This document shows positions 8,141 to 16,499 of a stretch of 64,000 nt of DNA, one piece after another; the first letter of the stretch is position 1, and every line of letters begins with the position of its first letter. The notes below the pieces were generated by a model. The model was not told the origin of the DNA. It was given only the letters and a program-made list of their open reading frames with translations, and ran no database searches. Made by a program: the position numbers and the translations under genes. This stretch comes from Pseudomonas koreensis (GTDB lineage: Bacteria > Pseudomonadota > Gammaproteobacteria > Pseudomonadales > Pseudomonadaceae). Where the stretch lies: assembly GCF_025447595.1 (NCBI RefSeq), contig NZ_JAOEJU010000024.1, forward strand, positions 24,707 through 88,706, given 5' to 3'.

Positions 8141-8352
8141 ACCGCATCAACCCGCGCAAATTGCTGCTGTCGAAATGGACAGCAGCCCACCCGCAAAACC
8201 GTGAAAAGCATTTTCTGGTGACCGAACTGTTCCGCGACGAGGACGGCACGGTGCTGGAAATCGAGTTGCAGGCGGTGCTGACCCGGCGTACCGAGCAATG
8301 CGACTGGCATGCCCTGCAGGATGATTCACGCTGGAAAATGGGCTGGCGCTGA
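8137..8352 (+). CDS. TIGR02450-family Trp-rich small protein
   Basis: 71 residues starting from a GTG that overlaps the preceding stop (GTGA), giving VNRINPRKLLLSKWTAAHP. The family motif (NPRKLLLSKWTA, then EKHFLVTEL, and the C-terminal DDSRWKMGWR) fits end to end. The length matches the usual 65-75 residues. Function is unknown; it is often encoded next to photolyase or FAD proteins in proteobacteria, and the overlap implies translational coupling with the FAD oxidoreductase. Confidence 0.85.
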   Translation: MNRINPRKLLLSKWTAAHPQNREKHFLVTELFRDEDGTVLEIELQAVLTRRTEQCDWHALQDDSRWKMGWR

Positions 8353-8366
8353 AAACCTCAAAAACT

Positions 8367-8440
8367 TGTACAAATGATTTGACTTGTACACCTTTGAATC
8401 TATGCTGAAAGAATGTTGTACAGATCAATTCCTCTGTACA
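8367..8440 (+). promoter_or_regulatory. quadruple TGTACA array over the light-cluster promoter
   Basis: TGTACA occurs at 8367, 8385, 8417 and 8435 (first bases). The spacings are 18, 32 and 18, that is, two TGTACA-N12-TGTACA pairs. The second copy lies directly behind a good -35 (TTGACT, 8379-8384), in the 16-base spacer to the -10 (TATGCT, 8401-8406). The other pair lies just downstream of the expected transcription start. This is the geometry of a repressor operator array. The operon it drives encodes a LitR/CarH-like MerR regulator, which is the obvious candidate binder. Confidence 0.7.
8379..8406 (+). promoter_or_regulatory. sigma-70-type promoter of the DUF523-litR-phrB operon
   Basis: TTGACT, 16 bases, TATGCT. 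Transcription would start about 8413-8416, roughly 48 bases before the DUF523 gene, with two TGTACA words in the leader. Confidence 0.6.
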
Positions 8441-8462
8441 GGTTCAGATTCGAGGTTGCTGC

Positions 8463-9422
8463 ATGTCCGACTCATCGACGTCCCCACCGAAAATCGCCAT
8501 CAGCGCCTGCCTGATGGGCGCCGAAGTGCGCTACAACGGTGGGCACAAAGAATCGCGGCTGTGTTCCCGCACCCTCAGCGAACATTTCGAATTCGTCCCG
8601 GTGTGCCCGGAAGTTGCGATCGGCCTGGGCATTCCTCGCGAGCCGATCCGTCTGGTCGGTGACCCGGAACAACCCGAAGCCCTCGGCACGGCAGACCGGG
8701 AGATAAACGTCACCCGGCCGCTGACGGAATACGGCCAGAAAATGGCTGCCGAACTCGACGACATCTGCGGCTACATCTTCATGCAGCAATCACCGTCATG
8801 CGGGCTGGAACGGGTCAAGGTCTATCACCCCAACGGTGCGCCGCAGGGCAACGGTCGCGGGATTTACGCCCAGGCGTTCTGTGCAGCGCACCCCGAATTG
8901 CCGGTGGAAGAAGCCGGGCGCCTGAACGACCCGGTGCTGCGGGAAAATTTCATCACCCGGGTGTTCGCCTACAGCGACTGGCAACAGGTGATTCGGCAAG
9001 GTTTGAGCCGCCGCGCGCTCACCGACTTTCACTCGCGCTACAAATACCTGCTGATGGCCCACAACCCAGTGCAATACAAAACGCTGGGCAATCTGCTGGG
9101 CAACATGGGCCGGCTCGATCCCGAAGAACTCGGCCCGCGCTATTTCAGCGAACTGATGGCAGCGCTGAAAAAATGCGCCACCCGCCGCACTCACAGCAAT
9201 GTCCTGCAGCACATCAGTGGCTACCTGAAACAGGCCATCAGCCCCGAAGACAAACAGGAAGTGCAGCACATCATCGGCCAGTACCGGCACGGCATCGTGC
9301 CGTTGGTGGTGCCGCTGACGCTGCTCAAGCATCACTTTCGCCTCCACCCGGATCCCTACATTGCGCAGCAGGTGTACCTGCAACCGCATCCGGAAAACCT
9401 CAGCCTGCGAAACGCCATTTGA
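8463..9422 (+). CDS. DUF523 and DUF1722 two-domain protein (YbgA-like)
   Basis: 319 residues. The N-terminal DUF523 domain (about 10-150) shows ISACLMGAEVRYNGGHK, FVPVCPEVAIGLGIPREPIRLV and FMQQSPSCGLERVKVY, with conserved cysteines in each block. The C-terminal DUF1722 domain (about 185-310, YbgA-like) shows FHSRYKYLLMAHNPVQYKTLG and RRTHSNVLQHISGYLK. No biochemical activity is assigned that I know of. Homologues are repeatedly neighbours of photolyase genes, and in E. coli ybgA precedes phr. It is the first gene of the light-type operon and overlaps the next gene by ATGA. Confidence 0.92.
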   Translation: MSDSSTSPPKIAISACLMGAEVRYNGGHKESRLCSRTLSEHFEFVPVCPEVAIGLGIPREPIRLVGDPEQPEALGTADREINVTRPLTEYGQKMAAELDDICGYIFMQQSPSCGLERVKVYHPNGAPQGNGRGIYAQAFCAAHPELPVEEAGRLNDPVLRENFITRVFAYSDWQQVIRQGLSRRALTDFHSRYKYLLMAHNPVQYKTLGNLLGNMGRLDPEELGPRYFSELMAALKKCATRRTHSNVLQHISGYLKQAISPEDKQEVQHIIGQYRHGIVPLVVPLTLLKHHFRLHPDPYIAQQVYLQPHPENLSLRNAI

Positions 9423-10363
9423 TGAACGACTCACACGACACCAGCGCCCGTGAAGACCTCGGCGCCGACTTCAAGAAAGCCCTCGACGAGGGTTGGCTGC
9501 CGATCCGCGAAGTCGCGCGCCAGACCGGCGTGAATGCCGTCACCCTGCGCGCCTGGGAACGCCGTTACGGGCTGATCGTTCCGCAGCGCACGCCCAAGGG
9601 CCATCGTCTTTACAGCGCCGAGCATGTGCAACGCATCCAGAACATTCTCACCTGGCTCAACCGGGGCGTTGCGGTCAGCCAGGTCAAACCGCTGCTCGAC
9701 ACGGCGCAGGCGTTCAACGAACCGGTGGAAGACGAATGGCGTCCGCTTCGTCAGGCTGCTCTGCTGGCGGTCACACACCTGAACGAGCGCAGTCTCGACG
9801 ACAGCATCAACCAGGCGATGGCGCTCTACCCGCCCCGCACCCTGTGCGAGCAATTATTGCTGCCGCTGCTGGAAGATCTCGAACAACGCTGGCAAGGCCA
9901 GTTCGGTGCGCAGATGGAGCGCGTGTTCTTTTATGCATGGTTACGCAGCAAATTCGGCGCGCGCATCTACCATAACAACCGTCAGTTGCGCACCGCGCCG
10001 CTGCTGCTGGTCAATCAGTCGGATCTGCCGCTGGAACCGCACCTGTGGCTCTGCGCCTGGCTGATCAGCAGCGCCGATTGCCCGGTGCAGGTGTTCGACT
10101 GGCCACTGCCGGCCGGTGAGCTGGCTTTGGCAACCGACACCCTGCAAGCCCGTGTCGTACTGCTGTATTCCAGCAAAGCCCTGAACCTTGCGCAGCTGCC
10201 GAAACTGTTGAATGGCGTCAGCTGCCCAAAACTGATTGTCGGACCAACGGTGTGCATCCACCACGCCGAGTTGTCCGTAAAAACGTCCGAGATCGCTGAT
10301 TTGTTCCTGGCCGAAGATCCCCTGTCGGCGCATCGGGTACTCGTTCAGCGTGGGTTGATTTAA
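9422..10363 (+). CDS. MerR-family regulator, class II LitR/CarH-like
   Basis: 313 residues from the ATG overlapping the DUF523 stop. The winged-helix MerR domain spans about residues 24-95 (IREVARQTGVNAVTLRAWERRYGLIVPQR, then KGHRLYS). The rest corresponds to the B12-binding-2 and cobalamin-binding fold of LitR/CarH. The cobalamin motifs are degraded: the W-x9-EH block reads W-x8-ER (QRWQGQFGAQMER), and no clear ExHxxG follows. This matches class II LitR proteins (PplR in P. putida), which respond to light without binding adenosyl-B12 themselves. It likely represses its own operon through the TGTACA sites upstream. The gene would be autoregulated and co-transcribed with phrB. Confidence 0.88.
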   Translation: MNDSHDTSAREDLGADFKKALDEGWLPIREVARQTGVNAVTLRAWERRYGLIVPQRTPKGHRLYSAEHVQRIQNILTWLNRGVAVSQVKPLLDTAQAFNEPVEDEWRPLRQAALLAVTHLNERSLDDSINQAMALYPPRTLCEQLLLPLLEDLEQRWQGQFGAQMERVFFYAWLRSKFGARIYHNNRQLRTAPLLLVNQSDLPLEPHLWLCAWLISSADCPVQVFDWPLPAGELALATDTLQARVVLLYSSKALNLAQLPKLLNGVSCPKLIVGPTVCIHHAELSVKTSEIADLFLAEDPLSAHRVLVQRGLI

Positions 10364-10383
10364 TGATTCAGACAGAGACCGAC

Positions 10384-11829
10384 ATGCAATTGATCTGGCT
10401 GCGCAGCGATCTGCGCCAACATGACAACACCGCCCTCGCGGCCGCCGCCGAGCATGGCCCGACCGTGGCTGTGTACCTGTTGAGCCCGCAGCAATGGCAG
10501 GAACATGACGACGCACCGTGCAAAATCGATTTCTGGTTGCGCAATTTGCGTGAATTGAGCAAAACCCTTGGCGACCTGAACATCCCGCTCTTGATCCGCA
10601 GCGCGCCTCACTGGGATCAGGCACCTGCGGTGCTGCTCGAACTGTGTCGGCACCTGAAGATCGAAGCCGTGCACGTCAACGAGGAATACGGCATCAACGA
10701 AAGCCGTCGCGATGACGCGGTTGCCGAGGTGCTGCAAGCCGCAGGCATTACGTTCCACAGCTACCTGGACCAACTGCTGTTCAAACCCGGTAGTGTGCTG
10801 ACCAAAACCGGCACGTACTTTCAAGTGTTCAGCCAGTTCCGCAAGGTCTGCTACGAACGCCTGCACCGCTCGATGCCGTCGCTGAAACAGGCGCCGGGCA
10901 AACAATCGGCGCTGAACATCGACAGCGACCCCGTTCCAGACGCCATCGAAGGGTTCCCGACACCGGGCGAATCCCTGCGCGCCCTGTGGCCCGCCGGTGA
11001 AGCCGAGGCCCGAAGCCGCCTCGACACGTTCGCCGATGCGCAGATCGATTACTACAAGAGCGAGCGCGACTTCCCGGCCAAACCCGGCACCAGCCAGCTC
11101 TCGGCCTATCTGGCCGCTGGCGTGATCTCGCCGCGCCAATGCCTGCACGCCGCCCTGCAAAGCAATCAGGGCGAATTCGAAAGCGGCAAGGTCGGAGCCG
11201 TCACCTGGATTAACGAACTGCTGTGGCGTGAATTCTACAAACACATCCTCGTCGGTTACCCACGGGTTTCACGCCATCGCGCATTCCGTCCGGAAACCGA
11301 AGCCCTGGCCTGGCGCGATGCCCCCGGGGATCTGGCCGCCTGGCAGGAAGCCCGCACTGGATTGCCGATCATTGACGCGGCCATGCGCCAACTGTTGGAA
11401 ACCGGCTGGATGCACAACCGGCTGCGAATGGTCGTAGCGATGTTCCTGACCAAGAACCTGCTGATCGACTGGCGCGAAGGCGAACGCTTTTTCATGCGCC
11501 ACCTGATCGACGGCGACCTGGCCGCCAACAACGGCGGATGGCAATGGAGCTCATCGACCGGCACCGACTCGGCGCCGTATTTCCGTATTTTCAACCCGTT
11601 GAGCCAGTCGGAAAAATTCGATAGCGAAGGGTTGTTCATCAAGCACTGGCTGCCGGAGCTGGCCGGGCTGAACAAGAAAGACGTGCACAATCCGGCCGGT
11701 GCCGGCGGACTGTTCGGCGTAGCGGACTATCCGCCGCCGATAGTCAATTTGAGTGCGTCACGTGAGCGTGCGCTGGCAGCGTTCAAGAATCTGCCATCAC
11801 GGTCATCTGCTGAAAATGGGTACGCGTGA
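10384..11829 (+). CDS. phrB: deoxyribodipyrimidine photolyase
   Basis: 481 residues from MQLIWLRSDLRQHDNTAL. An in-frame ATG at 10363, overlapping the regulator stop as TAATG, would add seven residues, but the family begins at MQLIWLRSDLR. The N-terminal antenna-binding alpha/beta domain is followed by the FAD domain: VTWINELLWREFYKHIL, TGLPIIDAAMRQL, TGWMHNRLRMVVAMFLTKNL and GDLAANNGGWQWSSSTGTD. It is a cytosolic flavoprotein repairing UV cyclobutane dimers with blue light. Location in the same operon as a LitR-type regulator is the classical arrangement of light-inducible photolyase in pseudomonads. Confidence 0.95.
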   Translation: MQLIWLRSDLRQHDNTALAAAAEHGPTVAVYLLSPQQWQEHDDAPCKIDFWLRNLRELSKTLGDLNIPLLIRSAPHWDQAPAVLLELCRHLKIEAVHVNEEYGINESRRDDAVAEVLQAAGITFHSYLDQLLFKPGSVLTKTGTYFQVFSQFRKVCYERLHRSMPSLKQAPGKQSALNIDSDPVPDAIEGFPTPGESLRALWPAGEAEARSRLDTFADAQIDYYKSERDFPAKPGTSQLSAYLAAGVISPRQCLHAALQSNQGEFESGKVGAVTWINELLWREFYKHILVGYPRVSRHRAFRPETEALAWRDAPGDLAAWQEARTGLPIIDAAMRQLLETGWMHNRLRMVVAMFLTKNLLIDWREGERFFMRHLIDGDLAANNGGWQWSSSTGTDSAPYFRIFNPLSQSEKFDSEGLFIKHWLPELAGLNKKDVHNPAGAGGLFGVADYPPPIVNLSASRERALAAFKNLPSRSSAENGYA

Positions 11830-11865
11830 ATTTCGGGTGATTTTCTGGCTGACAAGGGGATTTGG

Positions 11866-12648
11866 ATGAGTCGTACTGCTCCACGGCGTTATTGGCTGAC
11901 CGGTGCCAGCAGTGGCATCGGCGCAGCCTTGGCAGAAGAAATCCTCAAGACCGGTGCGCATCTGGCGGTCAGTTCTCGCCAGGTCGCGCCGCTCAAGGTT
12001 TTGTCACAGCGTTATCCGGGACAGGTTCTGGTGGTGCCGGGTGATCTGACCAACAGCCAGACCGTGCGTGAAATCGGCGAACAGATCTCAGAGGACTGGG
12101 GCTCGCTGGATACCGTGATCCTTAATGCGGGCACCTGCGAATACGTCGATGCCCACCAGTTCGACGCTTCGATCATCGAACACGTGGTGCGCACCAACCT
12201 GCTCGCCAGCAGCTATTGCATCGAAGCCGCCCTGCCCTTGTTGCGCAAAGGCACGGCACCACATCTGGTGGGAATGGCCAGCTCGGTGACCTATGTGCCG
12301 CTGCCCCGGGCCGAAGCCTATGGCGCATCGAAGGCCGGGCTGCGTTACCTGTTCGAATCCCTGCGCATCGACCTCGCCGACGAGGGTATCGAAGTCACGG
12401 TGATCAGCCCCGGTTTCGTCGACACGCCGCTGACCGCCAAAAATGATTTCCCGATGCCACTCAGCTGGCCTGTGGATAAAGCCGCGCGGCATATCTTCGC
12501 CAAGCTGAAGGATCGACCGCTGGAAATCGCCTTTCCGGCTCTGTTCATGGCGGTCCTGTGGCCCTTGTCCAAATTGCCCGCGCGCGTACAACTGGCGATC
12601 GGCAAACGTATGGTGCGCAGCAACCCGCCGTTCAGGGACGCAACGTGA
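11866..12648 (+). CDS. short-chain dehydrogenase/reductase of the lipid cluster
   Basis: 260 residues, classical SDR: WLTGASSGIGAALAEEIL cofactor site at about 10-27, NAG at about 87-89, and the YGASKAGL catalytic Tyr/Lys near residue 149. The C-terminus ends with an amphipathic/hydrophobic stretch (PALFMAVLWPLSKLPARVQLAIGKRM), compatible with membrane association and a lipid substrate. Its substrate is not known. The next gene starts at a GTG overlapping its stop, and the same gene order (SDR, FAD protein, DUF1365, Cfa-like) recurs in Proteobacteria, so a joint lipid-modification role is inferred. Confidence 0.92.
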   Translation: MSRTAPRRYWLTGASSGIGAALAEEILKTGAHLAVSSRQVAPLKVLSQRYPGQVLVVPGDLTNSQTVREIGEQISEDWGSLDTVILNAGTCEYVDAHQFDASIIEHVVRTNLLASSYCIEAALPLLRKGTAPHLVGMASSVTYVPLPRAEAYGASKAGLRYLFESLRIDLADEGIEVTVISPGFVDTPLTAKNDFPMPLSWPVDKAARHIFAKLKDRPLEIAFPALFMAVLWPLSKLPARVQLAIGKRMVRSNPPFRDAT

Positions 12649-13892
12649 AAATTGCCATCGTCGGCAGCGGCATCGCAGGTTTGACCTGCGCGTATCTGCT
12701 CGCCCGCCGACATGAAATTACCGTATTCGAAGCCGATGCATGGGTCGGCGGCCACACGCACACGGTGCCGGTGACTGTGGACGGGCGCGAGTACGCGGTA
12801 GACACCGGGTTCATCGTGTTCAACGACTGGACGTATCCGAACTTCATTCGTTTGCTCGGCCAGTTGGGCGTGGCGTTCAAGCCCACCGAGATGAGTTTTT
12901 CGGTCAACGATCCGGACACTGGCCTGGAATACAACGGCAATAATCTCGACAGCCTGTTCGCCCAACGCAGCAATCTGCTGTCGCCGGGATTCTGGGGCAT
13001 GCTGCGCGACATTCTGCGGTTCAATAAAGAAGCGCGACGCGATCTGGCCGAACAGCGAATCGCCGTCGACACCACCCTCGACGATTACCTCAAGGCCGGT
13101 GGTTACGGCGAGCGCTTCATCCTGCATTACATCGTGCCGATGGGCGCGGCGATCTGGTCGATGCCGATGGCCGAAATGCTCAATTTTCCATTGCAGTTCT
13201 TCGTGCGTTTTTTCGAGAATCACGGGTTGCTGTCGATCAGTAATCGGCCGCAGTGGCAGGTCATCGAGGGCGGTTCCAGCACCTATATCGCGCCGCTGAC
13301 AGAGTCGTTCAAGGAGCGCATCCGCCTGAACTGCCCCGTGAACCGGATCGATCGAGACGCGCACGGCGTGGTTATCCACAGCCCGGCGGGCATCGAACGT
13401 TTCGACAAAGTGGTGTTGGCCTGTCACAGCGATCAGGCCCTTCGATTGCTGGGCAATCCCGGTCATGCCGAACGGGAAATCCTCGGCGCCCTGCCCTACG
13501 CCGACAACGAAGTGGTGCTGCACACCGACACCCGCCTGCTGCCCGCACGCAAACGGGCCTGGGCCAGCTGGAATTATCGCCTCGGCGGCGCCGGTCATAC
13601 CCAGGCCGCCGTGACCTACGACATGAACATTCTGCAAGGCATCCAGAGCGACACCACGTTCTGCGTCAGCCTCAACCAGAGCGCCGGGATCAGCCCGTCC
13701 AAAGTGCTCGCGCGCTTCACCTACACCCACCCGCAATTCAGCCTCGCGGCGGTGGCGGCGCAACAGCGCTGGGCCGAACTCGACGGCGCGCAACACACGC
13801 ATTATTGCGGCGCCTATTGGGCCAACGGTTTCCATGAGGACGGCGTGGTCAGCGCCTTGCGCGTGGCCGCGTCCTTCGGAGAAAGCCTGTGA
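12645..13892 (+). CDS. FAD-dependent oxidoreductase (amine-oxidase fold) of the lipid cluster
   Basis: 415 residues from a GTG start (VKIAIVGSGIAGLTCAYLL) that overlaps the SDR stop. An upstream ATG at 12558 would lie deep inside the SDR gene. The dinucleotide motif GSGIAGL is at residues 8-14, followed by FEADAWVGGHTHT, the second family hallmark. The fold resembles phytoene-desaturase/amine-oxidase flavoproteins (COG2907). In alphaproteobacteria a comparable flavoprotein works with UfaM in furan fatty-acid synthesis; that link is by neighbourhood and family, not proven here. It overlaps DUF1365 through GTGA. Confidence 0.9.
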   Translation: MKIAIVGSGIAGLTCAYLLARRHEITVFEADAWVGGHTHTVPVTVDGREYAVDTGFIVFNDWTYPNFIRLLGQLGVAFKPTEMSFSVNDPDTGLEYNGNNLDSLFAQRSNLLSPGFWGMLRDILRFNKEARRDLAEQRIAVDTTLDDYLKAGGYGERFILHYIVPMGAAIWSMPMAEMLNFPLQFFVRFFENHGLLSISNRPQWQVIEGGSSTYIAPLTESFKERIRLNCPVNRIDRDAHGVVIHSPAGIERFDKVVLACHSDQALRLLGNPGHAEREILGALPYADNEVVLHTDTRLLPARKRAWASWNYRLGGAGHTQAAVTYDMNILQGIQSDTTFCVSLNQSAGISPSKVLARFTYTHPQFSLAAVAAQQRWAELDGAQHTHYCGAYWANGFHEDGVVSALRVAASFGESL

Positions 13893-14704
13893 ACAGCGCG
13901 CTCTACAGCGGCTGGATCGCCCATCGGCGATTTGCCCCTCGCCGCCATGAATTCCGTTACCGGATCGGCATGCTGTACCTCGATCTGGCCGAGCAGGAGG
14001 TCGTGCTGGGTCTGTCCCGACTGGCGGGCGCCAGCCGCTTTGCACCGTTTTCATTTCGCGAAACCGATTACCTGAAAACCTTCACCGGCCGGGGCGTGCG
14101 CCTGAGCGATGCGGTGCGCCAGGTGGTCGGCGAAGCCCTGGGCCATGCGCCGCAAGGTTCGATCTGCCTGCTGACCCAGCCGCGCAGCTGGGGCCTGTCG
14201 TTCAACCCGGTGAGTTTTTTCTATTGCCACGAGGCCGACGGCCAACTCGCGGCGATTCTCTGCGAAGTCAGCAACACCCCGTGGCGCGAGCGTTTTCACT
14301 ACGTGCTACCGGCCAGAGCACCGACCAACCTGCAGGACTTTCACCAGCACTTTGCGGTGGCCAAGGCGTTTCATGTGTCGCCATTCCTGCCGCCGGATCT
14401 GGAATACCGCATGAGTTTCAGCCCGGCCGCGCAGATCCTAGGCGTCCACATGGCCGACTGGCAAGGCGAGCAAAAATTGTTCGACGCCACCCTCGACCTG
14501 CGACGCGACCCCCTTGATCGGCACCACCTGCACCGGCACCTGTGGCGCTTTCCCTGGATGACCGCCAAGACCGCGCTGGCGATCTATTGGCAGGCGCTGC
14601 GCCTGTTGCTCAAGCGCACGCCGGTGTTTGCCCACCAGCGCGCCGACGACCGTTTTCGAACCGCCACCGTACCACCCGAGGAACGCCACCATGAAATCCA
14701 CTAG
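13889..14704 (+). CDS. DUF1365 protein
   Basis: 271 residues from a GTG start overlapping the preceding stop. Family landmarks are HRRFAPRRHEFRYRIGMLYLDL, LTQPRSWGLSFNPVSFFYC, VSNTPWRERFHYVL and KAFHVSPFLPPDLEYRMSF. DUF1365 proteins have no established reaction that I know of but nearly always sit between an FAD protein and a Cfa-like methyltransferase, as here. The many conserved aromatic and His residues suggest an enzyme. It overlaps the next gene by 14 bases. Confidence 0.9.
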   Translation: MNSALYSGWIAHRRFAPRRHEFRYRIGMLYLDLAEQEVVLGLSRLAGASRFAPFSFRETDYLKTFTGRGVRLSDAVRQVVGEALGHAPQGSICLLTQPRSWGLSFNPVSFFYCHEADGQLAAILCEVSNTPWRERFHYVLPARAPTNLQDFHQHFAVAKAFHVSPFLPPDLEYRMSFSPAAQILGVHMADWQGEQKLFDATLDLRRDPLDRHHLHRHLWRFPWMTAKTALAIYWQALRLLLKRTPVFAHQRADDRFRTATVPPEERHHEIH

Positions 14705-15962
14705 CGTCTCGGCCATAGCCAGTCTGTTCAGTCCCCACGGTCTGAGCGGTTCGCTGCTGCGCCGGGGAGTACTGCGCCAGCTGGAGCAACTCAAACATGG
14801 CCAATTGATCGTCATCGAGGACGGCGAACGCCACGTCTTCGGCACGCCGGGCAGCGCTTTGGTGGGGGAAATTCAGGTCATGGATCCGGCCGCCTGGGGC
14901 CTGGTCGCCGGCAATGGTTCGATCGGTGCCGGTGAGGCTTTCATTCATGGTTACTGGCGTTCGCCGGATCTGACGGCGGTGGTGCGGGTCTTCGTCAGCA
15001 ACCTTGAAGTGCTCGACGCAATGGAAGGTGGCCTGGCCAGGCTCGGTCGCCCGTTGGTGCGCGGGCTGCACTGGCTCAATCGCAATACGCGCAAGGGCTC
15101 GCAGAAAAACATCGCAGCTCATTACGACCTCGGCAATGACCTGTTCGAACAGTTTCTCGATCCGACCATGATGTATTCGGCCGCGCAGTTCCTCAGCCCC
15201 GATGACAGCCTGGAGCAGGCACAACTGAACAAACTGGAGCGGATCTGCCAGAAACTCGCGCTCAAGCCCGGTGACCATCTGCTGGAAATCGGCACGGGCT
15301 GGGGCAGCATGGCGCTTTACGCGGCGCAGCATTACGGCTGCAAAGTCACCACCACGACGCTGTCGAAGGAGCAGTTCGCCTTCACCGCCGCGCGCATCGA
15401 ACGCCTCGGTTTACAGGATCAGGTGACGCTGCTGCTCAAGGACTATCGCGACCTCACCGGCCAGTACGACAAACTGGTGTCGATCGAAATGATCGAAGCA
15501 GTCGGCCACCGCTTCCTGCCGGCCTACTTCAAACAGTGCGCACACCTGCTCAAGAGCAACGGCCTGATGTTGCTGCAAGCGATCACCATCCGCGAACAGC
15601 GCTACGAGCAAGCGCGTCGTGGGGTGGACTTCATCCAGCGCTACATTTTTCCTGGCGGCGCCCTGCCTTGCGTGCAGAAAATGCTCGAGATCGTCAGCCG
15701 CGACACCGACATGAATCTGTTGCACATGGAAGATTTCGGCCTGCATTACGCACGCACCCTGCGCCTGTGGCACGAGAACTTCCGCCATGCTCAGGGGCGT
15801 CTGACCGAGCTGGGCTATGACGATTACTTCCTCAGGTTGTGGGAGTTTTACCTGTGTTATTGCGAGGGCGGATTTCTCGAACGCACCATCGGCACCGCGC
15901 AACTGCTGCTGGCCAAACCGGCGGCGATGACCGCGCCGTTGCTGGGCCGATTCGATGCTTGA
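14691..15962 (+). CDS. Cfa/UfaM-type S-adenosylmethionine-dependent fatty-acid methyltransferase
   Basis: 423 residues. The start MKSTSVSAIASLF was chosen over an in-frame ATG at 14628 inside DUF1365. The SAM motif LLEIGTGWGSMALYAA lies near residues 202-217, with the Cfa blocks KNIAAHYDLGNDLFEQFLD, YSAAQF, SIEMIEAVGHRFLPAYF, DFIQRYIFPGG and WEFYLCYCEGGF. It methylates unsaturated acyl chains of membrane phospholipids. Cyclopropane synthase and UfaM-like 10/11-methyl transferases share these motifs; the operon context (FAD protein, DUF1365) favours the UfaM type. Light or singlet-oxygen stress is a plausible trigger given the upstream regulator. Confidence 0.9.
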   Translation: MKSTSVSAIASLFSPHGLSGSLLRRGVLRQLEQLKHGQLIVIEDGERHVFGTPGSALVGEIQVMDPAAWGLVAGNGSIGAGEAFIHGYWRSPDLTAVVRVFVSNLEVLDAMEGGLARLGRPLVRGLHWLNRNTRKGSQKNIAAHYDLGNDLFEQFLDPTMMYSAAQFLSPDDSLEQAQLNKLERICQKLALKPGDHLLEIGTGWGSMALYAAQHYGCKVTTTTLSKEQFAFTAARIERLGLQDQVTLLLKDYRDLTGQYDKLVSIEMIEAVGHRFLPAYFKQCAHLLKSNGLMLLQAITIREQRYEQARRGVDFIQRYIFPGGALPCVQKMLEIVSRDTDMNLLHMEDFGLHYARTLRLWHENFRHAQGRLTELGYDDYFLRLWEFYLCYCEGGFLERTIGTAQLLLAKPAAMTAPLLGRFDA

Positions 15963-16446
15963 GCGGTTGGCCAACGCGGTGCTGTTCCAGATCGGCTGGC
16001 TGGCCTGCGTGCTCGGCGGTAACAGCTTGTGGTTGTTACTGGCGCTGGCGGTGCTGGTGATTCATCTGCGCTGGATCAGCAGCTGGACGCAGGAAGGCCG
16101 GTTGATCCTCAGCGTGGTGATTATCGGCACGGCGGTGGACAGCATGTTGCGTGGCTTCGGGGTTTTCGAGTTCAAGGATCTGTCGCCGCTGATTCCACTG
16201 TGGCTGATGTTGTTGTGGGCATTGTTTGCCACGACATTGCGTCATTGCCTGCAATGGAGCGCGAAGCCATGGTGGCTGGCCAGTCTGCTTGGCGCGGCGG
16301 GTGGCGCGCTATCCTATGGCGCCGGCGGACGACTGGCCGGTGTGCAATTTCCTTTCGGTGAGCTCCCTACCCTGATCGGCATCGCGCTGCTATGGGCGCT
16401 GCTGTTTCCGCTGCTGCACCAATTGTCCCGGCGGCTGACGCGCTAA
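15955..16446 (+). CDS. DUF2878 integral membrane protein
   Basis: 163 residues, almost entirely hydrophobic, with about five transmembrane helices (for example LLLALAVLVIHLRWI, LILSVVIIGTAVDSML, LIPLWLMLLWALFATTL and the C-terminal TLIGIALLWALLFPLLHQL). It overlaps the methyltransferase gene by eight bases and is the last tightly coupled member of the operon. Function unknown. DUF2878 proteins accompany this SDR/FAD/DUF1365/Cfa set in other gammaproteobacteria, so a role in the same lipid modification is inferred. Confidence 0.88.
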   Translation: MLERLANAVLFQIGWLACVLGGNSLWLLLALAVLVIHLRWISSWTQEGRLILSVVIIGTAVDSMLRGFGVFEFKDLSPLIPLWLMLLWALFATTLRHCLQWSAKPWWLASLLGAAGGALSYGAGGRLAGVQFPFGELPTLIGIALLWALLFPLLHQLSRRLTR

Positions 16447-16499
16447 ACGTCTGTCAGGCCTTTCACACGCTCATCGCTCCCTGCCGTACACTGCGCCCC

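Noticed and set aside
12345..14054. A 569-codon minus-strand frame opposite the SDR, FAD and DUF1365 genes
   Set aside because: It spans three genes with clear motifs on the plus strand; its translation has no recognisable domain.
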